Shown here in pieces: positions 19,766 through 27,016 of a stretch of DNA of 64,000 nucleotides (position 1 is the first letter of the stretch; each line of letters starts with the position of its first letter). A program made the translations under genes and the position numbers. The stretch is from a virus. The stretch spans positions 18,433 to 82,432 of the IMG/VR virus record IMGVR_UViG_3300012359_000028; one strand, written 5' to 3'. The notes under the pieces were generated by a model that made no database searches, was not told where the DNA came from, and was given only the letters and a program-made list of their open reading frames with translations.

Positions 19766-20077
19766 TCGCGGACGTTCTATGCGGTCCCAATAGACAATTT
19801 TCACCGGATCATCATCGATATCACCAAGGACTTCGACAAGAAACATTGAACCGCAGCCTTCACACGTCACTACTCGACCGACACCGCCCTCGGGTCCGAA
19901 CTGGAAGGTGGTACCTTTGCAGTCTGGACAATGACCGGAATTCATCAAGGCTGCATCACCGTGCGTCGGGCAGCTTGACTCACGGCTAAGGAGAACGTTA
20001 TGGATGCCTACAAGGTTACTCAGTACGCAGGTGCATGCTGGCTTGAACTTTAGCACTGTCTTGAGCCACTGGAACAT
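19736..20077 (-). CDS. zinc-ribbon protein, possibly longer
   Basis: The protein has 113 residues and a strong site (GGGAGGTAATCAATG). It has CTCV near residue 16, then CPTHG, CPDCKG and CEGCG, two CxxC knuckles of a zinc ribbon, and an acidic DIDDDPVKIVYWDRI stretch. In the last ten codons another frame (+1) becomes protein-like and runs about 45 codons further to 19618. The real protein may therefore be about 155 residues, with a base error or frameshift between about 19745 and 19770. Confidence 0.55.
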   Translation of the reverse strand: MFQWLKTVLKFKPACTCVLSNLVGIHNVLLSRESSCPTHGDAALMNSGHCPDCKGTTFQFGPEGGVGRVVTCEGCGSMFLVEVLGDIDDDPVKIVYWDRIERPRMRSYQQRLF

Positions 20078-20261
20078 TGATTACCTCCCTTAAGAGTTTC
20101 TCACGCTCTTTTTGAAGTTCGATTCCTCGTTCCCACAACCGATTCCATTCAGCAATGCCCCAGACACTATCATTGAATGTGAATTCCATTCGAGACATAG
20201 CAGCTTCAATCCATTCAATATCGATAGCATCAAGACGTTTACGTTGTGTTGGACTTAGCAT
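20016..20261 (-). CDS. small helical protein
   Basis: The protein has 81 residues. The start at 20261 has AAGGA six bases upstream; two further in-frame ATG codons exist upstream, the nearer overlapping the previous gene's end. All-helical and charged (RKRLDAIDIEWIEAAMSRM, LQKEREKLLREVINV). Overlaps both neighbours. Function unknown. Confidence 0.55.
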   Translation of the reverse strand: MLSPTQRKRLDAIDIEWIEAAMSRMEFTFNDSVWGIAEWNRLWERGIELQKEREKLLREVINVPVAQDSAKVQASMHLRTE

Positions 20262-20415
20262 TATCATTCCTTTCGACAACAGAGGATTGAAGATCAAGGG
20301 CGTAGTCCACAAACTGTACATCAATCCATTTGCCGGATGGATGCACACTGCGAACGGTGCCCTTGACCAGAACAGAGTCTCCGCGTTGCAGTTCTTTTGC
20401 TTTGGCCGGAGTCAT
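20239..20415 (-). CDS. 58-residue SH3-like protein
   Basis: This frame has a good site (AAAGGCATAGCAATG). ELQRGDSVLVKGTVRSVHPSG then WIDVQFVDYALDL reads as a small SH3/KOW-like barrel. A very similar layout is seen in the next gene upstream in the operon (78 residues), suggesting duplication. Such barrels often bind nucleic acid or ribosomal components. Function unknown. Confidence 0.55.
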   Translation of the reverse strand: MTPAKAKELQRGDSVLVKGTVRSVHPSGKWIDVQFVDYALDLQSSVVERNDNAKSNTT

Positions 20416-20417
20416 TG

Positions 20418-20654
20418 CTATGCCTTTCGGTTTTTCTTGGGCTTTCTAGTGACAACACGCAAATTTTCCGAGTCAACGTACCAGTGGCCGGTACCGTCGA
20501 TTTCTCCACCATGACCTTCTTTCCACCGAGGAAAGAAAATTAGGGCAGCACCATTTTCATCGATAGATATAACTTTCCCAATCCGACCAGCAACTTCTGT
20601 TGAATCGCCAGTACCGTTTTTTATAACTCTGACCTGAGTTCCGATTTTAAGCAT
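20418..20654 (-). CDS. 78-residue SH3/KOW-like protein
   Basis: A full-length small barrel: IGTQVRVIKNGTG, then GRIGKVISIDENGAALIFF, then GHWYVDSENLRVV, ending in a basic tail (RKPKKNRKA). The KOW-like 'G-x-I-G-K-V' loop is clear. The basic tail favours a nucleic-acid-binding role. Start at 20654 has AAGGTG nearby. Confidence 0.6.
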   Translation of the reverse strand: MLKIGTQVRVIKNGTGDSTEVAGRIGKVISIDENGAALIFFPRWKEGHGGEIDGTGHWYVDSENLRVVTRKPKKNRKA

Positions 20655-20980
20655 TACGCACCTTCCGGCCGATTTTGCGAGCCATGACGAACCGCGTCGG
20701 AGTGATACCGAGCCAACGAATGATCTTCTTACTATTGGCGCGGCTGAACGTATGGCAGCCTAGATTTAACCTGCCGTTTTCCATGTAAACGGGGATTTGA
20801 TATGCGAGGCTCAAATCCGAAACGTAATTGAGATTGAGGTCATAGGTGATATGGTCGGTTTCCAGATACTTCAAAAGAGACGCCCTGGTTCCATTACGGG
20901 TAGCATATCGCTCGCCATCCGTGTTACGAGTTTTCAAAAACCTAAGTACATCACCATCTACGTCGGGTATTTAACTTCAT
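20647..20980 (-). pseudogene. small basic protein gene with interrupted frame
   Basis: A strong ribosome-binding site (AAAGGAGACTGAAA) precedes ATG at 20980, but this frame closes after nine codons. A +1 frame beginning right there codes for about 105 residues (VDGDVLRFLKTRNTDGERYAT, later GRLNLGCHTFSRANSKKI, ending basic). The intact part from 20937 has only a TTG start with no site. One base too many in the ACCCGA stretch would restore one continuous gene. Either an error in the sequence, a recent mutation, or a +1 recoding site. Confidence 0.5.
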
Positions 20981-20998
20981 TTTCAGTCTCCTTTATGA

Positions 20999-21409
20999 TC
21001 AGTCATTTTCAGGTCGTGCTAATTCACCGTATACTACAGTTGGCTCCGATTGTCCATCAAAAACTTCTTCTTTGATACTCCACCTTCCGCCTCGTGCTGG
21101 ATTCGCAGCAATCCATCGGGCAGCACTAGGCCGAGTCCTGCGAACAATTCCAGTCGATGTCGGAGGTCCGAAATCGTTTTCAAAATTCGGTTCATACATA
21201 ATGCGGTACTGCTTTTTCTTCAGTGGCTCCGGCTTCTTGACTACGAATCCATTCGAAGCTGCCATCGCATCGAGGAACAGATTCAATTCATCGCCGTCTG
21301 CCTGAAATGTTACAACACGCCCAATATCCGTTGGGGTAGGTTCGCCAATATACCACTGTCGCCAACGAATTTTCCCAAGAGGTGTCGCCCTCATTTGAAT
21401 TGCAAGCAT
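20999..21409 (-). CDS. hypothetical protein
   Basis: The protein has 136 residues and a strong site (GGAGGATACTAATG). The N-terminal half, with GKIRWRQWYIGEPTPTDIGRVVTF, looks like a small beta fold; the middle is basic (KKPEPLKKKQYRI). No recognised domain. Longer open frames on the opposite strand are antisense artefacts. Confidence 0.55.
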   Translation of the reverse strand: MLAIQMRATPLGKIRWRQWYIGEPTPTDIGRVVTFQADGDELNLFLDAMAASNGFVVKKPEPLKKKQYRIMYEPNFENDFGPPTSTGIVRRTRPSAARWIAANPARGGRWSIKEEVFDGQSEPTVVYGELARPEND

Positions 21410-21428
21410 TAGTATCCTCCGCGATTCT

Positions 21429-21509
21429 TCAATCTTTCTTAAGAGGCTTGCTTATGGCAAGCAACAAAATCAATAGCGCGAACACACCAATTCCGATAAG
21501 AGTTCTCAT
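21429..21509 (-). CDS. 26-residue membrane peptide
   Basis: A tiny frame whose ATG overlaps the integrase stop codon (ATGA). It encodes one hydrophobic span (LIGIGVFALLILLLAI) and a basic end (SKPLKKD), the usual topology signal. The coupling to the integrase gene supports that it is translated. Function unknown. Confidence 0.45.
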   Translation of the reverse strand: MRTLIGIGVFALLILLLAISKPLKKD

Positions 21510-22402
21510 TGTGGCAATTCGAACCCGAGTCCGACGCGCTCAGACCATTCACGTCGCTCGTCGGTTCTTGAAATCCATTTCACATAGCGCTGATGCACGT
21601 CTTTTGCCGCATGGCCTGCCCAAAAGTAATCCAGTTCAGTCGGAGTGCTCTTCACCGCAACCTGAGTCAGTCTAAAACGCCGGAAAGCATGGAAGCCGGT
21701 GCTCGGGATGAGCCTGTCGAGACGTTTACGCGCCGCCCCCTCCCGACTGGTAATCAGAAAACCGTTTGCTGGAATCACTTTGAGCAGAAATTCATTCAAT
21801 GACGGGCACAAATCGACGATCCTGCGCCCGGCTGCCGTCTTTACAGGCCCCAGGTCGCCCGCTTCATGCCGTTGAACATCAACCGTGATCGTCCGATTGG
21901 ACGGGTTCCAGTAGTTACCGGGGCCGTTTGGAAGAGTATGTACCGCTAAAGCCTCACCGATGCGGAGCCCGGAGCCCGCTAGCAAGCCCCAGAGTAGCCT
22001 ATCATCGGGAGACCCCTCTAGAAACGCCTCCTGTAGCGTTTTATCGGCTATCACAGGGGTGTTTTGATCGGCCGGAGACAGTTTGGGAAGGTCCAGGAAC
22101 GACTTATTCCAGGTCCGAGGGTAGATTTGATTGCCATTTTGGTCTACGGCGGAGGCTATAACCCCCTTAAAAACGTTGAAGATACCCTTGACCGTGCTGG
22201 CGGCCAGTTTGTCGCTGATCGGACTAAAAAACACTTTGGCAGCGGCATTATCAAGGTCTAACAACGCCCTGGAGCCCATTTGGGGTAGCAAATGAGCGTC
22301 CAGATAGGACTGATAGGCGTCCAGGGTGCCGGAACGCCGAGGTTTGCGGTTCATTCTGAGCCCGCGCATGTACTCTATCGATTGATCAGCGAATGTTGTC
22401 AT
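21506..22402 (-). CDS. int: tyrosine recombinase (phage integrase)
   Basis: The protein has 298 residues. Catalytic motifs are visible in order: the first Arg in GSGLRIGEAL (about residue 148), HAFRRFRLTQ (His and second Arg, about 244), then FWAGHAAKDVHQRY with the conserved His and the nucleophile Tyr. The N-terminal part is a SAM-like core-binding domain (YQSYLDAHLLPQMG). It catalyses site-specific strand exchange between phage and host attachment sites, so the phage is, or was, temperate. A promoter TTGACA-17-TAGGAT ends six bases before ATG, implying a leaderless message. Just beyond the promoter lies an inserted transposon. Confidence 0.9.
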   Translation of the reverse strand: MTTFADQSIEYMRGLRMNRKPRRSGTLDAYQSYLDAHLLPQMGSRALLDLDNAAAKVFFSPISDKLAASTVKGIFNVFKGVIASAVDQNGNQIYPRTWNKSFLDLPKLSPADQNTPVIADKTLQEAFLEGSPDDRLLWGLLAGSGLRIGEALAVHTLPNGPGNYWNPSNRTITVDVQRHEAGDLGPVKTAAGRRIVDLCPSLNEFLLKVIPANGFLITSREGAARKRLDRLIPSTGFHAFRRFRLTQVAVKSTPTELDYFWAGHAAKDVHQRYVKWISRTDERREWSERVGLGFELPQ

Positions 22403-22408
22403 GCCCCA

Positions 22409-22437
22409 ATCCTACCGAAAATGAAATGTCCTGTCAA
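22409..22437 (-). promoter_or_regulatory. integrase promoter, leaderless type
   Basis: TTGACA (22432-22437), 17-base spacer, TAGGAT (22409-22414), then six bases to the integrase ATG. The expected transcription start is at or next to the A of ATG. The same arrangement is found before the genes starting at 35084 and 58618. Confidence 0.7.
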
Positions 22438-22440
22438 GTC

Positions 22441-22468
22441 CTATTTTCGGGAATTATCCACTTGAGTC
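22441..22468 (+). repeat. left target duplication and inverted repeat of the transposon
   Basis: CTATTTTC (22441-22448) is the 8-bp target-site copy, followed by GGGAATTATCCACTTGA from 22449. The same sequence in inverted form ends the element at 25275. Confidence 0.8.
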
Positions 22469-22526
22469 CCTCGATTTCGGCCCTTTCAACCTCAATGCCT
22501 ATCATATACCGTTGAATTGAATAACT

Positions 22527-22961
22527 TTATTCTTCAAATTCCGAAAGATATTCTCCGACTTCTTTGATAGTTTCTCTCAAAACTTTCATTTCTTTAGGAC
22601 ACATCTTAACCCAACCGGACCAATCTTCTTCTACCCTCTCGATAGCAGTTCTTATGCTTTCTAGACGAGTGGTAAGGGCACCAATTATATCGGCGTTAGT
22701 TTTTGCCCGGACCGGGCGGGCAGGCTTTAGCCCCTCCGCTTCAAGATGAGCCTGAATCCAGCGATAGGCATTCTGCCTCGGGATATTCAGGTCGCCCCAA
22801 ATTTTAGTTATCGGAACGTGAACTTCTCGAAGTTTTTCTTGCCAGTCGTAGCATTTTCGACCGAAGTCTAGACACCGTTTTTCAGACTTCTGACAATCAT
22901 CCCATGCTACTTGCAAATCCTTTTTTGCCGCCGCTACAACTTGTTCCGCATCCTTACTCAT
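22527..22961 (-). CDS. transposon cargo: HTH plus coiled-coil protein
   Basis: The protein has 144 residues; its start overlaps the stop of the ABC-GNAT gene (ATGA) and has an AAGGAGG site. The N-terminal half is a long charged helix. In the middle, PITKIWGDLNIPRQNAYRWIQ reads as a helix-turn-helix. The C-terminal half is again coiled-coil. Likely a DNA-binding regulator or partner of the upstream ATPase, with which it is coupled. No family named. Confidence 0.55.
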   Translation of the reverse strand: MSKDAEQVVAAAKKDLQVAWDDCQKSEKRCLDFGRKCYDWQEKLREVHVPITKIWGDLNIPRQNAYRWIQAHLEAEGLKPARPVRAKTNADIIGALTTRLESIRTAIERVEEDWSGWVKMCPKEMKVLRETIKEVGEYLSEFEE

Positions 22962-24178
22962 GCGGCCTCCTTGCCCACAAATTCGTGACTGTAACAAATT
23001 CTTTTACTATCCCCATGATAATCACTAAAGAGTGCTTTATGACCCTCTTCTTTAGCGGCTTTGTCTCTCTTTGTCTTATCACTTATATCCAGTCGCTCTT
23101 TACGATATTTGCAGGTGGGTATCCACCCCGAGTTTTTCTTGTCTCTGTAACCCCCGAAGCGAACATGTGCTGTTTTTGAAAAATATCTTTTTCCCTGGTC
23201 AAGATAGAATTGGGCGATAGTGTCCGAAATTCTTGGTCCGATTCCTAACCCCTGAAAGTCAGGTAATACTACAGTGCGGTGTTCTCGATATGCCTTGCGT
23301 TCGTCCGACCCCCTTTGGAATTTGAAGTTCTTACATTTACACCCTTTACTGACCGGCGTTTTCCCACAGTCCTTATCTACATGCCCGTGTCCGCAATCCG
23401 CACAATTCCGTCCACCTATCGGTTGTGCTATACTAGAAACGAAACCGACTATTGTTTCCGCCTGTTCCCCAAACTGAGCAGTTGCCAAATAGGAATGGCA
23501 CGACTGATTCAGATCGGGAGTCAAATAGTGATGACTCGCAAACATGGGCCAGATACTACGTTGGCACGGATAGAGTCGGAGTTTGATTTTTGGCCGCCGA
23601 AGTGACCTCCCATCGTGCAAAATTCCTGTCACCGTATCAAAATACCAGTCGGGACGCAACCATTCTAAAATATCATAGTGGCAGGAAGCGAAAACCAACC
23701 CATGAAAATTCTGATTATCGACATAACGACGTACGGCAACCGACGCAGCCTTTGCTACGTTCCTATCAATCACCGATGTATATTCGTCTATGACCGCTCC
23801 ATTCTCCAGTTTACGAGCAAGGTTTGCCCGAAACTGCTCGCCGTTAGATAAAACATGAAACGGTTTGCACCATGAGGGGACGGAGTTAAGCCCCACCGCC
23901 ATTAAGCGATCTATGGCTTCAGCCGGAGTCGAAAAATGGGAGACAATCGCTTTTGTGTCGCTCCATTCTGGTTGGGCTTCCGTTCCGAATTGTCTCAGAA
24001 GCAAAGTTTTTCCGCTTCCGCTCGGGCCTAGAATCAAGCCTATTTTGAAGTCCGACGGCACTTCTGGCTTTTCCCAACCTTCAAAGACGGACTCTCCTAT
24101 GAAAGCATAATCTAATGCTTTGGCAACTTCATCGGTAAACGTATCAGTCTTTACCTTAATTTTGTAGAGTGGTCTCAT
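22958..24178 (-). CDS. ABC ATPase fused to GNAT-like acetyltransferase
   Basis: The protein has 406 residues. The ABC-type ATPase half has Walker A GPSGSGKT (about residue 51), signature HVLSNGEQFRANLAR (about 110), Walker B NGAVIDEYTSVID and the H-loop CHYD. It has no membrane domain. A Cys-rich patch follows (NCADCGHGH, CGKT, GCKCKNF, about 258-290). The last third contains RTVVLPDFQGLGIGPRISD, the acetyl-CoA-binding pattern (Q/R-x-x-G-x-G/A) of GNAT enzymes. It could be a DNA- or RNA-acting machine coupling ATP switching to acyl transfer. GNAT-fold enzymes include Mom-type DNA modifiers; that link is only a suggestion. Carried as transposon cargo. Confidence 0.75.
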   Translation of the reverse strand: MRPLYKIKVKTDTFTDEVAKALDYAFIGESVFEGWEKPEVPSDFKIGLILGPSGSGKTLLLRQFGTEAQPEWSDTKAIVSHFSTPAEAIDRLMAVGLNSVPSWCKPFHVLSNGEQFRANLARKLENGAVIDEYTSVIDRNVAKAASVAVRRYVDNQNFHGLVFASCHYDILEWLRPDWYFDTVTGILHDGRSLRRPKIKLRLYPCQRSIWPMFASHHYLTPDLNQSCHSYLATAQFGEQAETIVGFVSSIAQPIGGRNCADCGHGHVDKDCGKTPVSKGCKCKNFKFQRGSDERKAYREHRTVVLPDFQGLGIGPRISDTIAQFYLDQGKRYFSKTAHVRFGGYRDKKNSGWIPTCKYRKERLDISDKTKRDKAAKEEGHKALFSDYHGDSKRICYSHEFVGKEAA

Positions 24179-24725
24179 ATGCTACCTCTTTTGAAAATAT
24201 CCGATGAGCAAGAGCCTCTAATTCTTCTGCGGCACGAATCATACCTTCCGCCTGAGCACGATAAGCATCTGCATCCCCGAACAAGTCACTGGCGTCGGTT
24301 GCTAGGAAGTACCCTCCGTCTAGTGATCGGACGGAACAAATTGGAATGTCTTTTTCGGCAACCAAATATGCCTTGGCAAAGCGAAGTTGCCGACGATTCG
24401 CTTCGCTATCCTTAAACCCCATCGCTAGTAAGACATCCTTAACTAGCATTACGGACGCTTTCCCTTGTCGAAGAACAGTTGGTAATTTTTCAATATAATC
24501 TTGACGGGCAATAAATTCTTCGCCTGTTCGCTTATCTCTCCAAACAATTTGCAATGGCTTCTGCTGAGGAGCGGCTCTTTCGACGGTTTGAATTTGCTCT
24601 GTACGTATGCCTGGCCATGCGGCGAGGAATTTGATTTGAGCATCTTTTTCATCGGCACCTTCAAAGGGCCGAGTTATCGACTTTCCAAGTGTAGTGGAGT
24701 GATAGGTGATATTGAATGACCCCAT
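24156..24725 (-). CDS. transposon cargo: hypothetical protein
   Basis: The protein has 189 residues, overlapping the ABC-GNAT start by 23 bases. Two apparent parts: a small beta N-terminus (GSFNITYHSTTLGKSITRPF), then an alpha-rich region with QDYIEKLPTVLRQGKASVMLV and GFKDSEANRRQLRFAKAYLV. The second part could be a winged-helix-like DNA-binding unit. Conserved pairing with the ATPase would suggest a substrate-recognition subunit, but I recognise no family. Confidence 0.55.
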   Translation of the reverse strand: MGSFNITYHSTTLGKSITRPFEGADEKDAQIKFLAAWPGIRTEQIQTVERAAPQQKPLQIVWRDKRTGEEFIARQDYIEKLPTVLRQGKASVMLVKDVLLAMGFKDSEANRRQLRFAKAYLVAEKDIPICSVRSLDGGYFLATDASDLFGDADAYRAQAEGMIRAAEELEALAHRIFSKEVAYETTLQN

Positions 24726-25255
24726 TTTCCAATAGTCTCCTTTGTAAGTTGCTCATATGTAATTCTCTTTCCTACAACAACATCCACGAAACTATCCAAT
24801 CTCTCGAAAGTATGCCGCTGCACTCGGCCCGCATTGAGCCGAAATGTAAATTCATTCACATAGCGTCCGAGATGCTTCTTGCTGGCATGATGATAGACCC
24901 CATGCAATCCCCTCTTCATCACTGCCCAAACACTCTCAATTGAATTTGTGTGGACATCGCCACGAACATATTCTCCAGTGATGTGCTTCACGGATTCGTG
25001 CTCAAACCCCTCTCGTTTCAAAGCAACGTAACTTCCAAAATCGTCGGTCATGATTCGAGAACCTGCCGCCACGTTCTTGTGAATCGCTGCTCGCAACTCC
25101 CGACCGCCCGTGCTTTGGATCACTTGAGCCACGACATTCCCGCCACGTTCCCGCAACCCGATGACGGCTGCTTTCTCTGACCGTTCTCTCGGCTTATGGA
25201 TTCGGTCCCACATATGCCGACTATCCTCTCTTCCGCTCAAATAAGTCTCATCCAC
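24674..25255 (-). pseudogene. tnp: IS1595-family transposase, N-terminally truncated
   Basis: The protein has 193 residues and starts with GTG at VDETYLSGRED, the first catalytic Asp region of ISXO2-like transposases. IMTDDFGSYVAL carries the second Asp, and HTNSIESVWAVMKRGL followed by YVNEFTFRLN matches the C-terminal catalytic part. The full-length family has about 100 more residues ahead (zinc ribbon and HTH), which are missing. Only four bases separate the frame from the 20-bp inverted repeat, so the deletion ran from just inside the end of the element. The DDE core may fold, but DNA recognition should be lost. Confidence 0.8.
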
Positions 25256-25283
25256 GAGTCAAGTGGATAGTTCCCCTATTTTC
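25256..25283 (-). repeat. right inverted repeat and target duplication of the transposon
   Basis: Read on the minus strand from 25275: GGGAACTATCCACTTGA, matching the left end. It is followed on the plus strand by CTATTTTC (25276-25283), the second target copy. The TAG stop of the adjacent gene lies inside this copy. Confidence 0.8.
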
Positions 25284-25860
25284 CACCCGTCGTGCCTTCC
25301 TCGATTTCTTTCGCAACAGCATCGAGATTACGGAATTGATCATCCTTATGCGCCGCTTCGGTAAAATTAATTTTTCCGTCAACATAGCCAACAAAAATCT
25401 GAATACGCGCCGCACGGATTGCAGCACGGTCAACGAAAGTAGGTGTGACTGTTTGCTTTGTACCGACGCGAATGTGCTTCGTATATTTTCTCTTCGGTGT
25501 TACAGTAATTGTAGCTCCCTTCTGTGCTTGTTCGGCAACATAGGAGCCGACTTTTTGAGATGCAAGGGATACTGCATGCTGGCCGGGTCGAAGCACGACA
25601 GTTTCGCCGACATGATTCTCAACGTGATATTCAGTTTTTCCCGTTACTACGCCGCCGTTCCCGCTGGCGGCTCCTGCACCGGCTCCATGAACGTGCGGAA
25701 ATTGTCCCGTTGTAGGGTCCAGGTCGATCACGCCGTCAGATACCGGGGTAAAGGTTACCGTTGCTGTCGGAGTTGGGGTCTCTTCTGTCTTCCCACCGTG
25801 CTTTTCAGGAAGTTCTACTCCTTGTGATGCTACTGCTGTTTCAACTTTCTTTTTACGCAT
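25276..25860 (-). CDS. hypothetical phage protein
   Basis: The protein has 194 residues with a good site (ATAGGAGAAATCATG). Pro/Thr/Gly-rich N-terminal half (TGQFPHVHGAGAGAASGN), then a beta segment (ETVVLRPGQHAVSLASQKVGSY) and a helical acidic C-terminus. Its stop codon lies inside the target duplication of the transposon, so it kept its end by chance. Before the insertion the integrase promoter would have followed directly. Confidence 0.55.
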   Translation of the reverse strand: MRKKKVETAVASQGVELPEKHGGKTEETPTPTATVTFTPVSDGVIDLDPTTGQFPHVHGAGAGAASGNGGVVTGKTEYHVENHVGETVVLRPGQHAVSLASQKVGSYVAEQAQKGATITVTPKRKYTKHIRVGTKQTVTPTFVDRAAIRAARIQIFVGYVDGKINFTEAAHKDDQFRNLDAVAKEIEEGTTGGK

Positions 25861-25868
25861 GATTTCTC

Positions 25869-26099
25869 CTATTCGGATTGAGATGATTTCTTCGTTCGGG
25901 GCCGATATCCGCCGCGTTTTGATTTCGATTTGACGACGGTGACGTGCTCGACCTGCTCGATTTTCACTTCGACACCTGCTGCTTTCAACGCATCAAATTC
26001 CTTGCGGGCATTGGGATAGACAGTTCGAATACGATGGAATGTATCGGAATTATCTTGAAGCTGACTCACTAGATTTAACAACTGTTCGAGATTCTCCAT
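25869..26099 (-). CDS. small basic protein
   Basis: The protein has 76 residues with an excellent site (TTAGGAGAAAACAATG). A helical N-terminus (LEQLLNLVSQLQDN) is followed by one strand pair and a basic, Ser/Lys/Arg-rich tail (KSKSKRGGYRPRTKKSSQ) that su ggests nucleic-acid binding. Function unknown. Confidence 0.55.
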   Translation of the reverse strand: MENLEQLLNLVSQLQDNSDTFHRIRTVYPNARKEFDALKAAGVEVKIEQVEHVTVVKSKSKRGGYRPRTKKSSQSE

Positions 26100-26108
26100 T
26101 GTTTTCTC

Positions 26109-26255
26109 CTAACTTTGAAATTCGTCCCAAATGGGTTGAAACCAGTCCTTAAATGATATGGACTCTATCGGATTTACGTCCTTAACGTAAGGCCAACTGA
26201 GATCACTGCAAATTTCATTTCGTCGTGAAATTTTTTCGTTCATATGTTCATTCAT
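26109..26255 (-). CDS. 48-residue hypothetical protein
   Basis: A short frame whose start lies in the last codons of the receiver-like gene. It contains SRRNEICSDLSWPYVKDV and ends in DWFQPIWDEFQS, an amphipathic aromatic-acidic end. Reported because of its position and overlap; no function known. Confidence 0.45.
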   Translation of the reverse strand: MNEHMNEKISRRNEICSDLSWPYVKDVNPIESISFKDWFQPIWDEFQS

Positions 26256-26652
26256 TGCTCATCTCCTGAATGTCGAATTCGCCGAATGGCAGTCGAGTCG
26301 CGCCGGGTAGTATTGTGTTCATCCAAAATGCTCCCGGCTCATTGCAAGAGTGGATTACAATAACCCGTTGGGACCGTCGCGTCGTCAGTCGGCCATTCAG
26401 GAAATCGACAACTGGTATCGAATTGATAGTCGAATTTTTCACATTTCCCGGCCCGAGATCGAAGTCCAGGAAAATAGCATCAAACATCTCTGGAACCATC
26501 ACTCGTAAATGGTCAACCGCTAGATCAGGGTCTGCCTGATGGTAGACAATCTCATGCGGCATTTTTTCGAGAAACCATTTGATGCGCTCTTCATTATCCT
26601 CGACGATATAGACGCGACCGCCCTTTCGAATTTGAATAACTGGTTTCGTCAT
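26248..26652 (-). CDS. receiver-like (CheY-type) domain protein
   Basis: The protein has 134 residues, a stand-alone domain resembling a response-regulator receiver: RVYIVEDNEERIKWFLEKM gives the acidic pocket, DAIFLDFDLGPG carries the phosphorylatable-type Asp, VIVIHSCNEPG the Ser/Thr switch, and RLPFGEF stands where K-P-F is expected (Lys replaced by Arg). No output domain. The Lys change makes normal phospho-signalling doubtful. It might mimic or titrate a host regulator. Confidence 0.6.
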   Translation of the reverse strand: MTKPVIQIRKGGRVYIVEDNEERIKWFLEKMPHEIVYHQADPDLAVDHLRVMVPEMFDAIFLDFDLGPGNVKNSTINSIPVVDFLNGRLTTRRSQRVIVIHSCNEPGAFWMNTILPGATRLPFGEFDIQEMSNE

Positions 26653-26834
26653 TTGTTCATCTCATGTTTGGTAAGGGGTCGTACTTGTGGTTTGTACCAA
26701 TAACCATCAGTTGTCTGGATGGCCGTGTCATCAATTCTCTGTATTTTTCCGTAGCGATTACGTGGCTGCAACGGACCCTTTGGCAGACAAATTACTTGCC
26801 CTACCCAAAATTTTGATCTGGATTTAGATGGCAT
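26649..26834 (-). CDS. small SH3-like protein
   Basis: The protein has 61 residues, starting on the stop of the upstream gene (TAATG) and overlapping the downstream gene start (ATGA). KFWVGQVICLPKG, RYGKIQRIDDTAIQT and YWYKPQVRPLT form a small barrel-type pattern like the two SH3-like proteins at 20239-20654. Function unknown. Confidence 0.55.
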   Translation of the reverse strand: MPSKSRSKFWVGQVICLPKGPLQPRNRYGKIQRIDDTAIQTTDGYWYKPQVRPLTKHEMNK

Positions 26835-27016
26835 TAAACTAACTCCTCCATGATGCCGAGGACTTCGGCAGTGATCAGAATGCCAGCAGCTATGGGAGCA
26901 ATGTATGCCAAAGCACCATATCCGACAATTCTAATCAGACTCTTTCCGAGCGATATTAAAAGATGCTTCTCGGGGTTTGGGCTCTGTTGCTTGGGCAGAG
27001 TTTCCTTTTCCGACAT
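26834..27016 (-). CDS. 60-residue membrane protein
   Basis: The start at 27016 has GGAGGAACTCAATG. After a polar N-terminus (SEKETLPKQQSPNPEK) comes one or two hydrophobic segments (LIRIVGYGALAYIAPIAAGILITAEVLGI). Lies inside the end of the upstream coiled-coil gene. Possibly a phage inner-membrane protein; role unknown. Confidence 0.5.
   Translation of the reverse strand: MSEKETLPKQQSPNPEKHLLISLGKSLIRIVGYGALAYIAPIAAGILITAEVLGIMEELV

Larger units (their letters stand above)
22449..25275. mobile_element. IS1595-family transposon with cargo genes
   Basis: A 2827-bp insertion bounded by 20-bp inverted ends (GGGAAYTATCCACTTGA..., 18 of 20 matching) and flanked by identical 8-bp direct repeats CTATTTTC, the duplication length known for IS1595-family elements. 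Inside are four minus-strand genes: an HTH/coiled-coil protein, an ABC-GNAT fusion, an unknown protein and an ISXO2-like transposase lacking its N-terminal region. It separates the integrase promoter from the gene whose stop codon forms the right duplication. The transposase truncation begins right next to the right inverted repeat, so an internal deletion probably made the element non-autonomous. Confidence 0.85.
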
